From Cryobacterium sp. PAMC25264 (GTDB lineage Bacteria > Actinomycetota > Actinomycetes > Actinomycetales > Microbacteriaceae): 64,000 nucleotides of DNA. This document shows positions 44,936 to 53,015 of this stretch, in pieces (within the stretch, counting starts at the first letter, position 1; each line of letters opens with the position of its first letter). The translations under genes were made by a program, and so were the position numbers. Location: contig NZ_CP080383.1 of the NCBI RefSeq assembly GCF_019443325.1, positions 3,844,001 through 3,908,000 of the forward strand, read 5' to 3'. The notes under the pieces are model-generated. The model did not search any database. It was not told the DNA's origin and saw only the letters and a program-made list of their open reading frames with translations.

Positions 44936-46891
44936 TCACTCCGGCGGCGGTTCAATGGTGTGCCCGGCGTGCTCCCGGTCGATGATCGCGCGGAGCCGCG
45001 CCAGCGGCGCCTTGGGCGTGCGGGACTCGTCGACCAGTCCGTTGGTCTCCTGCAGCGTGTCGGTCAGTTGCGTGTAACAGAAGCCCGCCAGAACCGTGCT
45101 CGCCTCCACGGCGGCGAACAGGTTGTCGAGCCGTGCGAGGAAATCATCCGTCGTCGTGGCGGTGGAGTAGCCCCAGCCGGCCGCGTCGGCGTGCTCGTCG
45201 GTGCCGTCGGCGGTGCGGTGCCCGGCACAGGAGATGCCGCCGAACTCGGTGAGCATCACGGGCGGGCCCGACGCCTCCGTGCCCGACACCTCGGTTGTCG
45301 GGTCGGCGCCCGGCCCCGCCTGGCCCGGCAGCACGAGGCGTCGCCCGGCCGGCCCGGGCCCGGCGACCAGGCGAGCTACGGCCGCGGCGTCGTGATAGCG
45401 GGCGTGCAGGGTGGCGCCGTCGTCGGCGTAGTCGTGCACCGTGAGGATGTCGGAGCCCACGTGCTCCCAGCCATCGTTGGACACGACCGGACGGGACGGA
45501 TCGAGCGCCCGGGTGAGCTCCGCCAGGGACCGGGCGAAGGCGGCCTGGGCCGGATCCCGGGCGATCTGTGGCACACCCCAGCTCTCGTTCACCGGCACCC
45601 AGGTGACGATCGACGGATGCGAGTGGTCCCGCTCCAGCGCCGCCGTCCACTCCGAGAGCGTGCGCCGCATGGCCGTTCTGCTGAACTCGAATGCGCCGGG
45701 CGCCTCGCCCCAGATGAGGAGGCCCAGCCGGTCGGCCCAGTACAGGAACCGAGGATCCTCGATCTTCTGATGCACCCGGGCGGCCGTGAAACCGAGCTGT
45801 TTGATCAGCTCCACCTCGTGCCGGAGGGCCGCCGGCGCCGGACTGGCCAGGTGCGACTCGGGCCAGTAGCCCTGCTGCAGTACCGAGCGCACGAAATAGG
45901 GGTGCCCGTTCAATAGGAAACGGCCCTGGCCGACCCCGGCGGAACGGAGGCCCAGGTAGGAGTGCACCTCGTCCAGGGTCTGGTCATCTGCGCTGAGCGT
46001 CACGGTGGCGTCCAGCAGCCGAGGCTCCTCCGGGCTCCAGTACAACTCGTGAGCGGCCTGGCCATTCCCTTGGGCGGGCAGGGTGAGGATGCTGGTGCAG
46101 GAGCTGTCCGAAACAGTGTGGCTGGCCTCCATCACCGGTTCGCCCTCGAAGCTCAGGGCATAACTGAGCCTGCTGCCGGCCGGCGGGCGGCGGCTGAGGT
46201 CGACCCGCACCGTGACGGTGCCGGCCACCAGGTCCGGTGTCCAGTGCAGCACAATCACGCTGGTGCGGCCGGTCACCTCCAGCCAGACGGGCTGCCAGAT
46301 GCCGCTGGTGCGGTGGTACCAGATGGAGTGCGGGTCGAGCCGCCAGTCCTGCTTGCCGCGCGGTTGGGCGGCGTCGAGTGGATCGTCGGCCGCGCGCACG
46401 ACCACGGTGTGTTCTGGTGCAGTGTGGTCGGCAGCGGCGAGGTGGAGCACATCCGTGATGTCGAACGAGAACGGGGTCTGCCCGCCCTGGTGTTCACCGA
46501 CGAACCGGCCGTCGATCCACACCCTGGCCCGGTAGTCCACGGCGCCGAAATGCAGGTGCACCCGCTGCCCGGCACCCGTCGACGCGTCGAGGCCGGCCGC
46601 ACGCAGCGCCGCACCCCCGAACCGGCGCGAGTACCAGACCACGGGGTGGAACCCGGTGTCGTGGATGCCCGAGGCCGCCGATTCGAACGGGAAGGGGACC
46701 TGGATGGTGTGCGCGAAACCCGACTCGGCGTACCATCGGGCGGCCTCGCCAGAATCACTGTCGTCGAAGGCGAAGTCCCATGCGCCGGCCAGCTCGTGCC
46801 AGTGTGGGCGCACGAGCTGGGGCCGGGGGTAGTCACCGTTCTGACGGCTGGCCCGGAAACCCGGCGTGTCACCCTCTCGGCCGCTGGTCAT
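44936..46891 (-). CDS. Glycoside hydrolase family 2 protein (beta-galactosidase/beta-glucuronidase type)
   Basis: 651 residues with the three GH2 domains: sugar-binding jelly roll (WYAESGFAHTIQVPFPFESAASGI ... VWIDGRFVGEHQGGQTPFSFDIT), immunoglobulin-like domain (VRVDLSRRPPAGSRLSYALSF), and a TIM barrel. The acid/base Glu lies in WVPVNESWGVPQ and the nucleophile Glu in VMLTEFGGISC. There is no signal peptide, so it acts in the cytoplasm on imported glycosides. ATG 46891 has GGAGG upstream. No sugar transporter is adjacent. The exact substrate is not clear. Confidence 0.9.
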   Translation of the reverse strand: MTSGREGDTPGFRASRQNGDYPRPQLVRPHWHELAGAWDFAFDDSDSGEAARWYAESGFAHTIQVPFPFESAASGIHDTGFHPVVWYSRRFGGAALRAAGLDASTGAGQRVHLHFGAVDYRARVWIDGRFVGEHQGGQTPFSFDITDVLHLAAADHTAPEHTVVVRAADDPLDAAQPRGKQDWRLDPHSIWYHRTSGIWQPVWLEVTGRTSVIVLHWTPDLVAGTVTVRVDLSRRPPAGSRLSYALSFEGEPVMEASHTVSDSSCTSILTLPAQGNGQAAHELYWSPEEPRLLDATVTLSADDQTLDEVHSYLGLRSAGVGQGRFLLNGHPYFVRSVLQQGYWPESHLASPAPAALRHEVELIKQLGFTAARVHQKIEDPRFLYWADRLGLLIWGEAPGAFEFSRTAMRRTLSEWTAALERDHSHPSIVTWVPVNESWGVPQIARDPAQAAFARSLAELTRALDPSRPVVSNDGWEHVGSDILTVHDYADDGATLHARYHDAAAVARLVAGPGPAGRRLVLPGQAGPGADPTTEVSGTEASGPPVMLTEFGGISCAGHRTADGTDEHADAAGWGYSTATTTDDFLARLDNLFAAVEASTVLAGFCYTQLTDTLQETNGLVDESRTPKAPLARLRAIIDREHAGHTIEPPPE

Positions 46892-46924
46892 TCCTCCATC
46901 ATGCCGGAAGGTCCTGGACCGAGG

Positions 46925-47442
46925 CTAGGCTCCGACGGGGAGCTCTCCGTCGGAGGAATTCAGCTTCTCGAGGAGCCGGGCGAACTCGTGAAGCTCGTCC
47001 TGCGGCCAGGCTGCCAGCCTGGCGTGCAGAAAGCTCTTGTCGCCGTCGGGCACCTCGTTCATGCGCTGCATGGCGAGCGGGGTGGCCGCGAGGAACCTGG
47101 CGCGCCCGTCGGCCGGGTCGGCCGTGAGCTCGAGCAGACCGAGATCCTGCAGCAGGCGGGCCTGCCGGCTGATCACGCTGCGGTCCACATCGAGTGACTC
47201 GGCCAGAGCGCTGGCGTGCGTGGGGCCGCAGCGCCGCAGCAGCCGCAGGATCTTGAGGCCGAAGGGTTGCAGAGCCGGGTCGAGGCGAGTGGCCGCCTCG
47301 CGAATGGCGCCGCGCACGTAGGCCGCCAGCTCCATCATCTGCTCCTCCACCGCGGCCAGCGCCTCGGCGACGTCGGCCGCGGGGCCGCGTCGCCGGGGGC
47401 ACCGGTGACCGAGGGGAGTTCGCGGTGGTCGATCATGACCAT
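46925..47442 (-). CDS. MarR family repressor of the adjacent MFS exporter (one apparent missing base)
   Basis: From ATG 47350 the frame gives 141 residues with the winged helix LKILRLLRRCGPTHASALAESLDVDRSVISRQARLLQDLGLLELTADPADGRARFLAAT. Upstream the natural N-terminus appears in another frame from ATG 47442 (MIDHRELPSVTGAPGDAAPR). One extra base near 47378 joins it to DVAEALAAVEEQMMELA and gives about 172 residues. The start lies 4 bases after the exporter stop, so the two form one operon. TTGACA-GA-TGTCAA at the exporter promoter is a likely binding site. Confidence 0.8.
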
Positions 47443-47446
47443 CACA

Positions 47447-49285
47447 CTAGCGACCTGTGCCGTGCTGTCCGAGCGTCTCGTCTGCGCCTGGCTGCACGCG
47501 AATCGAGCCCGTCGGGTGGGCCAGGCCCACCGGGGTCAGGCCGGCGGATGCCGCGCCCACCTCGATGAGGATGTCTTCGGCGTCTTCCAGCTCGCGCAGG
47601 TCGGCGTCTTCGAGGCTCTCGACAGCGGCGCTGTCCGTTTCGGTGCGGTCCGTTCCGGTGCCGGTCGCTCCGGCGGCGGTCGGTGCTGACGAGTCGATCT
47701 CGGCCTTGGCCTTGGCCAGCGAGATCGCATTCTGGGTGCCGAGCGAGGCGTTGGGCATCAGGCTCACCATCAGGAGGGTGATGAGGGCCAGCGGAACACC
47801 GAGCAGGAACACGGTGCCGACGCCCGAGCCGTAGGCGGACTCGACCACGACGCGGATCGCACCGGGCAGGTCGCTGATGTGGGGGATGGCGCCGGAGCCC
47901 AGCGTCTGCACGGCGACGGCCTGGTCGGCCGGGGCGAGGTCCGCGATGCCGTCCTTGATGTGCTGAGACACGAGAGTGCCCAGCACCGATCCGAGCACGG
48001 AGACGCCCACGGTGCCGCCGAGGCTGCGGAAGAACGTGACGGCGCTCGTGGCCACGCCGAGGTTCTGCACCTCGATCGAGTTCTGCACCACGAGAACGAG
48101 GTTCTGCATGAGCATGCCCAGGCCCGCGCCGAGGATGGCCATGAAGATGCCCACCAGTACCAGGTTGGTGTCGTACTGCAGGGTGCCGAGGAGCAGCAGG
48201 CCGGCGACCACGAGCACGGCGCCGGAGACCATGATGGCCTTCCACTTACCGGTGCGGCTGATCACGGTGCCGAACAGGGTCGAGGCGATGAGCAGGCCAC
48301 CCATCATCGGGATGGTCAGCAGGCCGGACTGGGTGGGCGTGGCGCCACGGGCCAGCTGCATGTACTGGCTGAGGAACACCGAGGTGCCGAACATCGACAC
48401 ACCCACCGAGATGCTGGCGATCGTGGCCAGGGTGAAGGTGCGGTTCTTGAACAGGGTGAGCGGGATGATGGGCTCGGGTACCTTGAACTCCACGATCACG
48501 GCCGCGATGAGCAGCAGGGCGGCGGCGGCGACCATGATGAACGAGGTGACGGATGCCCACTCGAAGTCGTTGCCGGCCAGGGTGACCCAGATCATCAGCA
48601 GCGACACGCCGCCGGCGATGAGTGCAGCGCCCAGGTAGTCGATCTTCACCACGCGCTTGACGCGGGCGGGGAGGTGCAGTGTGCGCTGCAGCAGCACGAT
48701 CGCCACGATGGCGATGGGCAGGGCGATGAAGAAGTTCCAGCGCCAGCCGAACGCATCCGTCACGACGCCGCCGAGCAGCGGACCGCCGACGGTGCCGAGG
48801 GCCATGACGCCGCCGAAGAGGCCGGCGTACTTGCCACGGTCACGCGGGCTGATGATATCGGCCATGATGATCTGGCTGAGTGCGGCGAGTCCACCGGCGC
48901 CGAGGCCCTGCAGCACGCGGAAGCCGATGAGCGTGCCGGTGTCCTGCGAGAAGCCGGCCAGGGCCGAGCCGATCACGAACGTGGCCAGGGCCAGCTGGAT
49001 GAGCAGCTTGCGGTTGAAGAGGTCGGCGAACTTGCCCCAGATGGGCGTGGAAACCGTGGTGGCCAGCAGGGTGGCGGTAATGACCCAGGTGTAGGCGGAC
49101 TGGTCGCCCTTGAGGTCGGAGATGATGATCGGCAGCGAGGTGCTGACCACGGTTCCGGCCAGGATCGAGACGAACATGCCCAGGAGCAGACCGGAAAGTG
49201 CTTCCAGCACCTGGCGCTTGGACATCGAACCGTCGGCCGAGATGGCACGTTTCGGTGTGGGGGTGGGGCGTGAACGGCGAGGCAT
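47447..49285 (-). CDS. DHA2 family (14-TM) MFS multidrug exporter
   Basis: 612 residues from ATG 49285, preceded by GGAG. It has the EmrB/QacA pattern: SILAGTVVSTSLPIIISDL (helix 1), the motif A region GKFADLFNRKLLI, and motif C-like GGVMALGTVGGPLLGGVVTDAFGWRWNFFIALPIA. About 14 transmembrane helices end near residue 530. A hydrophilic C-terminal tail of about 80 residues rich in Asp/Glu/Thr follows. It is co-transcribed with the MarR gene. Confidence 0.9.
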   Translation of the reverse strand: MPRRSRPTPTPKRAISADGSMSKRQVLEALSGLLLGMFVSILAGTVVSTSLPIIISDLKGDQSAYTWVITATLLATTVSTPIWGKFADLFNRKLLIQLALATFVIGSALAGFSQDTGTLIGFRVLQGLGAGGLAALSQIIMADIISPRDRGKYAGLFGGVMALGTVGGPLLGGVVTDAFGWRWNFFIALPIAIVAIVLLQRTLHLPARVKRVVKIDYLGAALIAGGVSLLMIWVTLAGNDFEWASVTSFIMVAAAALLLIAAVIVEFKVPEPIIPLTLFKNRTFTLATIASISVGVSMFGTSVFLSQYMQLARGATPTQSGLLTIPMMGGLLIASTLFGTVISRTGKWKAIMVSGAVLVVAGLLLLGTLQYDTNLVLVGIFMAILGAGLGMLMQNLVLVVQNSIEVQNLGVATSAVTFFRSLGGTVGVSVLGSVLGTLVSQHIKDGIADLAPADQAVAVQTLGSGAIPHISDLPGAIRVVVESAYGSGVGTVFLLGVPLALITLLMVSLMPNASLGTQNAISLAKAKAEIDSSAPTAAGATGTGTDRTETDSAAVESLEDADLRELEDAEDILIEVGAASAGLTPVGLAHPTGSIRVQPGADETLGQHGTGR

Positions 49286-49303
49286 GAATCTCCATAGATC
49301 TAA

Positions 49304-49345
49304 TTGACAGATGTCAACTATAAATACATAGTGGACTTCTGTCAA
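49304..49345 (-). promoter_or_regulatory. Promoter and MarR operators of the MFS-marR operon
   Basis: On the minus strand, -35 TTGACA (49345-49340) and -10 TATAGT (49322-49317) are separated by 17 bp, a near-consensus promoter. The perfect dyad TTGACA-GA-TGTCAA (49304-49317) abuts the -10 box. A related TTGACAGAAGTCCA overlaps the -35 box. Binding at both would block RNA polymerase. Confidence 0.7.
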
Positions 49346-49469
49346 CTAGTTTGAACAATTTGTCGGACCGACGCCTCGATTTGCGCCGGGCGCCGCGCAT
49401 CCCGTAGGGTGGGGAACAGCCAAAGACCGCCGGTTGTCGCTGCCCAGAAATGGAAAAGCGATCGAAGGT

Positions 49470-49555
49470 TCATTCACGTGAACGGCCCGCGCAGGTGTTC
49501 GAAGTTAGCCAGTCCAACTGGCCTCAGCTCCGGCGCTTGCGCTGGGGCTTTTTTC
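49470..49555 (+). ncRNA. Ribosomal protein L10 leader with attenuator hairpin
   Basis: The untranslated region before rplJ ends in the hairpin GCCTCAGC ... GCTGGGGC (49521-49548) followed by TTTTTT (49549-49554), about 50 bp before the gene. This is the position and form of the autoregulatory L10 leader: L10(L12)4 binds the upstream part and controls termination. The 5' boundary is approximate, and the protein-binding fold was not modelled. Confidence 0.6.
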
Positions 49556-49602
49556 ATGTCTGCGCCCCGGGCTACCGGCACATGAATATTTAGAGGAGCG
49601 CC

Positions 49603-50118
49603 ATGGCGAACAAGGAAGCAACGGTCGCCGAGCTGCAGGACAAGTTCCAGAGCTCGACCGCCGTTCTGCTCACCGAGTACCGCGGTCTCACTGTTGCGAA
49701 GCTCAAGGAGCTGCGCACGTCCATCAGTGAGGACGCCACGTACGCCGTGGTAAAGAACACGCTGACCAAGATTGCGGCCAACAACGCCGGCATCACGTCT
49801 TTTGACGAGGAGCTCGTTGGCCCGTCCGCAATCGCTTTCGTGCACGGTGACCCTGTCGCCGTCGCAAAGAAGCTGCGTGCCTTTACCAAGGCAAACCCTC
49901 TCCTGGTTGTCAAGGGTGGTTACTTCGACGGTAACCCCCTGACCGCCGCAGAGGTAGGCAAGCTCGCCGACCTCGAGTCCCGTGAAGTTCTGCTCGGCAA
50001 GCTTGCCGGCGCCTTCAAGGCCTCGCTGTTCGGAGCCGCATATCTGTTCAACGCACCGCTGTCGAAGGCTGTTCGCACCATCGACGCGCTGCGTGAAAAG
50101 CAGGAGTCCGCGAACTAG
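49603..50118 (+). CDS. rplJ: 50S ribosomal protein L10
   Basis: 171 residues, normal length. [31 protein letters not shown] is the conserved N-terminal rRNA-binding part. The C-terminal helix anchors L7/L12 dimers. A GAGG site precedes ATG 49603. In this genome rplJ is separated from rplA by 27 kb of other genes. Confidence 0.97.
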   Translation: MANKEATVAELQDKFQSSTAVLLTEYRGLTVAKLKELRTSISEDATYAVVKNTLTKIAANNAGITSFDEELVGPSAIAFVHGDPVAVAKKLRAFTKANPLLVVKGGYFDGNPLTAAEVGKLADLESREVLLGKLAGAFKASLFGAAYLFNAPLSKAVRTIDALREKQESAN

Positions 50119-50170
50119 GCATCTGCCTGTACCGCGGTGAGTAACTTTAGAAACTAATAGGAGAAAAATC

Positions 50171-50554
50171 ATGGCAAAGCTTTCCACTGAAGAGCTGCTC
50201 GAGCAGTTCAAGGGCCTCACCCTCATCGAGCTCTCCGAGTTCGTCAAGGCATTCGAGGAGACCTTCGAGGTCACCGCCGCTGCCCCCGTCGCCGTCGCCG
50301 GAGCCGCTGGCCCCGCCGCCGCTGCCGAAGAGGTCGAAGAGCAGAGCGCGTTCGACGTCATCCTCGACGCCGTTGGCGACAAGAAGATCCAGGTCATCAA
50401 GGTTGTGCGCGAGCTCACCAGCCTGGGCCTCGGCGAGGCCAAGGCCGTTGTCGATGGCGCGCCGAAGGCCGTCCTCGAGGGCGTTGCGAAGGAAGCTGCC
50501 GAGAAGGCAAAGGCTTCCCTCGAGGCCGCTGGCGCTACCGTCACCCTCAAGTAA
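50171..50554 (+). CDS. rplL: 50S ribosomal protein L7/L12
   Basis: 127 residues. An N-terminal dimerisation helix ([30 protein letters not shown]) is followed by an Ala/Pro/Gly hinge (about 40-58) and the C-terminal factor-binding domain ([45 protein letters not shown]). It follows rplJ by 52 bp with AGGAG before the start. Confidence 0.97.
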   Translation: MAKLSTEELLEQFKGLTLIELSEFVKAFEETFEVTAAAPVAVAGAAGPAAAAEEVEEQSAFDVILDAVGDKKIQVIKVVRELTSLGLGEAKAVVDGAPKAVLEGVAKEAAEKAKASLEAAGATVTLK

Positions 50555-50609
50555 TCACGCCCCGCAAGGGGGTGTTACAACGGGCGTAACGGCATAGCCG
50601 CACACTCGC

Positions 50610-50650
50610 GAAACGGGCGTCGCATCCACACGGATGCGGCGCCCGTTTCC
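50610..50650 (+). terminator. Terminator after rplL
   Basis: GAAACGGGCGTCGCATCC (50610-50627), loop ACAC, and GGATGCGGCGCCCGTTTC (50632-50649) form a long, nearly perfect stem. The T-rich tail is weak (CGTTCCCC). Confidence 0.75.
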
Positions 50651-50665
50651 GTTCCCCTCCCCCTT

Positions 50666-50727
50666 CCGCGAACTGTGAGAAAAGCCCCAAAAATCGCGAG
50701 TTTTCGGGGCTTTACTCACGGTTCGCG
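50666..50727. repeat. CCGCGAACTGTGAG palindrome, copy D
   Basis: CCGCGAACTGTGAGAAAAGC and CCC at 50666-50688 pair with GGGGCTTTACTCACGGTTCG and CGG at 50705-50727, with AAAA/TTTT extending the stem. It follows the rplL terminator and is the only copy not beside a convergent gene (the next gene runs in the same direction). Confidence 0.85.
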
Positions 50728-50740
50728 GGGGAGGCGGGCT

Positions 50741-50766
50741 AGATATATAGCTTGGCTATGTATATA
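50741..50766. promoter_or_regulatory. Operator-like dyad before the marR-MFS operon
   Basis: TATATAGC (50744-50751) - TTG - GCTATGTATATA is an AT-rich inverted repeat in a GC-rich genome, ending just before the MarR start at 50775. It is probably the autorepressor site and contains -10-like sequence. Confidence 0.5.
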
Positions 50767-50774
50767 GTTGGCGG

Positions 50775-51254
50775 ATGCCTGCTGATCTACATGCCATCCT
50801 CGGGGACCTGGTCTCCGTCAACCACCGTCTCACCCGGGTCGCAGCCCGCGCCGCCCGCGGCACCGAGTCACCCGCCCTCTGGCGCACGCTCAGCGTGTTG
50901 CTCACGAGCGGCCCCATCCGCCTCGGCGAACTGGCCGAGTTGAGCCGCGTCTCGCAGCCCACCGTCACCAAGCTCGTGGGAGGCCTGCTGGCCCGTGGCT
51001 GGATCGCGCGGACCAGCGACGCCGCCGACGCGCGCGTCAGCCTCATCGCGATCACCCCGGACGGCGAGGCTGCTCTGCTCAACTGGCGCACCGAGCTGGC
51101 CGCAGCCCTGCTGCCCTACTTCGCCGACCTTCCCGCAGCCGATGTCGACACGCTCGAGCGGGCCGTCGCCATTCTCCGCGATCGGGTCGAGGCAACCGAG
51201 CGCCAGGCGGCGCCTGGGCGCCTCGCTGCGACGGTGTCGGAGGTCGCCCGATGA
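50775..51254 (+). CDS. MarR family transcriptional regulator
   Basis: 159 residues: LWRTLSVLLTSGPIRLGELAELSRVSQPTVTKLVGGLLARGWIARTSDAADARVSLIAITPDGEAAL is a complete winged helix with the DxR wing. It starts at ATG 50775. The stop overlaps the next gene's ATG (4 bases), so it is co-translated with an MFS exporter that it probably represses. Confidence 0.9.
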   Translation: MPADLHAILGDLVSVNHRLTRVAARAARGTESPALWRTLSVLLTSGPIRLGELAELSRVSQPTVTKLVGGLLARGWIARTSDAADARVSLIAITPDGEAALLNWRTELAAALLPYFADLPAADVDTLERAVAILRDRVEATERQAAPGRLAATVSEVAR

Positions 51255-52618
51255 GCCGCCGTTCGTCAGTCTCCACCCCGGCCTCGACTGCATCCGGTGC
51301 GTCGGCTTCAGCCGCGGGCGCTTTCCCCTCGACTGCCTTCACCGGAGCCGCTTCGGCCATCGGCTCGGGCGGCCACGGTTCCAGCGGCGGCGCCGCTGGT
51401 GCGAGCATCCTGCACCAGCCCAAGGCGGTCTGGGCTGTCGCCTTCGCCTGCGTGATCGCGTTCATGGGTATCGGCCTGGTCGACCCGATCCTGCCGGCCA
51501 TCGCCGCCGACCTTGCCGCGACGCCGACCGAGACCGAGATGCTCTTCACGAGCTACTTGCTCATCACGGGTGTGGCCATGTTCTTCACCAGCTGGATCTC
51601 CAGCCGCATCGGCGCCAAGCGCACCCTGTTGATCGGCCTGGCCCTGATCGTGGTCTTCGCCGTCGCTGCCGGCCTCTCCCAGGACGTCGAGTCGATCATC
51701 GGCTTCCGCGCCGGCTGGGGGCTGGGCAATGCCCTGTTCATCTCCACCGCGTTGGCCACCATTGTGGGCGCCGCGGCCGGCGGCACCTCCTCCGCGATCA
51801 TCCTCTATGAGGCCGCGCTGGGCCTGGGCATCGCCATCGGCCCGCTGCTGGGCGGACTGCTGGGCAGCATCAGCTGGCGCGGACCGTTCTTCGGCAGTGC
51901 CACCCTCATGGCCGTCGGCTTCATCGCCATCGTCGTGCTGCTCAAGACCGAAGGCCCGCGGCCCGTGCCCACTCGCCTGTCCGCCTCGTTCCGGGCGCTC
52001 GCCCGGCCTGGCCTGGGCATCCTCGCCGGCGCCGCCCTGTTCTACAACATCGGCTTCTTCGTGCTGTTGGCCTACACGCCGTTCGCCCTGGTTCCGCTGG
52101 GCCTGGGCAGCGCCGTCAGCCTCGGCCTGGTCTTCTTCGGCTGGGGACTCTCGCTCGCCATCACCTCGGTGTGGGTCGCCCCGCTGCTCACTCGCCGGAT
52201 GCGCCGCAGCCGGGTGCTCTGGCTCGTGCTGCCCCTGCTCGCCCTCGACCTGGTCGCGGCCGGACTGCTGATCGGCTCGGCCGTGGGCCTGGTGCTCTGC
52301 GTGATCGTGGGTGGTCTGCTGCTCGGTGTGCTCAACACCGTGCTGACCGAGAGCGTGATGGAGGCCACCGACCTGCCCCGCAGCGTGGCGTCCTCGGCGT
52401 ACTCCGGGGTCCGGTTCCTCGGCGGCGCGATCGCACCCCCTGCGGCCACCCTGCTGGCCGACGGGTTCACCTCGGCTACACCGTTCTTCGCCGCGGGCGC
52501 ATCCGTTCTGCTGGCCCTGCTCGTGATCGTGCTGGGCCGGCACCACCTGGCCCGCGCCGACGGCGGCGTCGAGAATGCCCTCGAAGAGGCCGAGGCCATC
52601 GGCGCCGGCGACAGCTGA
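51251..52618 (+). CDS. MFS exporter (12-TM, DHA1-like)
   Basis: 455 residues. A Ser/Ala/Gly-rich N-terminus (about 50 residues) precedes the first helix (AVAFACVIAFMGIGLVDPILPAIAADL). Motif A-like SRIGAKRTLLIG and motif C-like LYEAALGLGIAIGPLLGGLLGSISWRGPFFG mark it as a drug/H+ antiporter. The C-terminal tail is acidic. It is in an operon with the preceding marR. Substrate unknown. Confidence 0.88.
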   Translation: MSRRSSVSTPASTASGASASAAGAFPSTAFTGAASAIGSGGHGSSGGAAGASILHQPKAVWAVAFACVIAFMGIGLVDPILPAIAADLAATPTETEMLFTSYLLITGVAMFFTSWISSRIGAKRTLLIGLALIVVFAVAAGLSQDVESIIGFRAGWGLGNALFISTALATIVGAAAGGTSSAIILYEAALGLGIAIGPLLGGLLGSISWRGPFFGSATLMAVGFIAIVVLLKTEGPRPVPTRLSASFRALARPGLGILAGAALFYNIGFFVLLAYTPFALVPLGLGSAVSLGLVFFGWGLSLAITSVWVAPLLTRRMRRSRVLWLVLPLLALDLVAAGLLIGSAVGLVLCVIVGGLLLGVLNTVLTESVMEATDLPRSVASSAYSGVRFLGGAIAPPAATLLADGFTSATPFFAAGASVLLALLVIVLGRHHLARADGGVENALEEAEAIGAGDS

Positions 52619-52655
52619 CCGCCGCCGGCGACAGCCGGTGTGCTGGTGGCCAAGA

Positions 52656-52785
52656 TGTGCATTCGTGGCGCAGGTGTGACCTCGTGGCGCAGGTTACGCG
52701 GCCGCTTCACCTGCGCCGCGACACTTTTCCTGCGCCGCGAGCTCTTCCCTGCGCCGCGAGCCACTTCCTCGCCACGAAGCAGCCG
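52656..52785. repeat. Array 1 of 19-bp repeats with an inversion centre
   Basis: Two inverted units (52656-52674, 52675-52693; ending CGTGGCGCAGG) are followed by a 16-nt centre containing GCGGCCGC (52694-52709). Three direct units follow (52710-52728, 52729-52747, 52748-52766; CCTGCGCCGCGA core), then one decayed unit. Every unit is exactly 19 bp. Confidence 0.8.
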
Positions 52786-52811
52786 TGGCGTGGCGGGGGC
52801 GAAACGCGCGT

Positions 52812-53015
52812 AGTGGTCGGAGCGTGCGTTAGTGCTCGCGGCGTGCGGTAGTGCTCGCAGCGTGCGCTATTCGCCCGAATAACCCACGCCGCGAGCATTT
52901 TCCCACGCTGCGAGCACGTTCCCACGCTGCGAGCACGTTCCCGCGCCGCGAGCACTGTCCCGCGCCGCGAGCACTGTCCCGCGCTGCGAGCACGTTCCCA
53001 CGCCGCGACCGTCAG
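52812..53015. repeat. Array 2 of 19-bp repeats with an inversion centre
   Basis: Three inverted units (52812-52830, 52831-52849, 52850-52868; AGTGCTCGCGGCGTGCGGT type) are followed by a 14-nt centre with the dyad TATTCG-CC-CGAATA (52868-52881). Seven direct units follow (52883-53015; CCCACGCTGCGAGCACGTT type), all in exact 19-bp phase. The last unit overlaps the stop of the glycosylase gene. It shares the CGCCGCGAG core with array 1. No gene lies in the 52619-53011 gap. Confidence 0.85.

Noticed and set aside
52623..53014. Small proteins encoded in the 19-bp repeat region
   Set aside because: The open frames are repeats of the tandem units with no start context, no typical codon usage and no family motif.
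52656..53015. Possible CRISPR array
   Set aside because: The 19-bp units are contiguous with no spacers, they invert around a centre, and no cas gene lies nearby.
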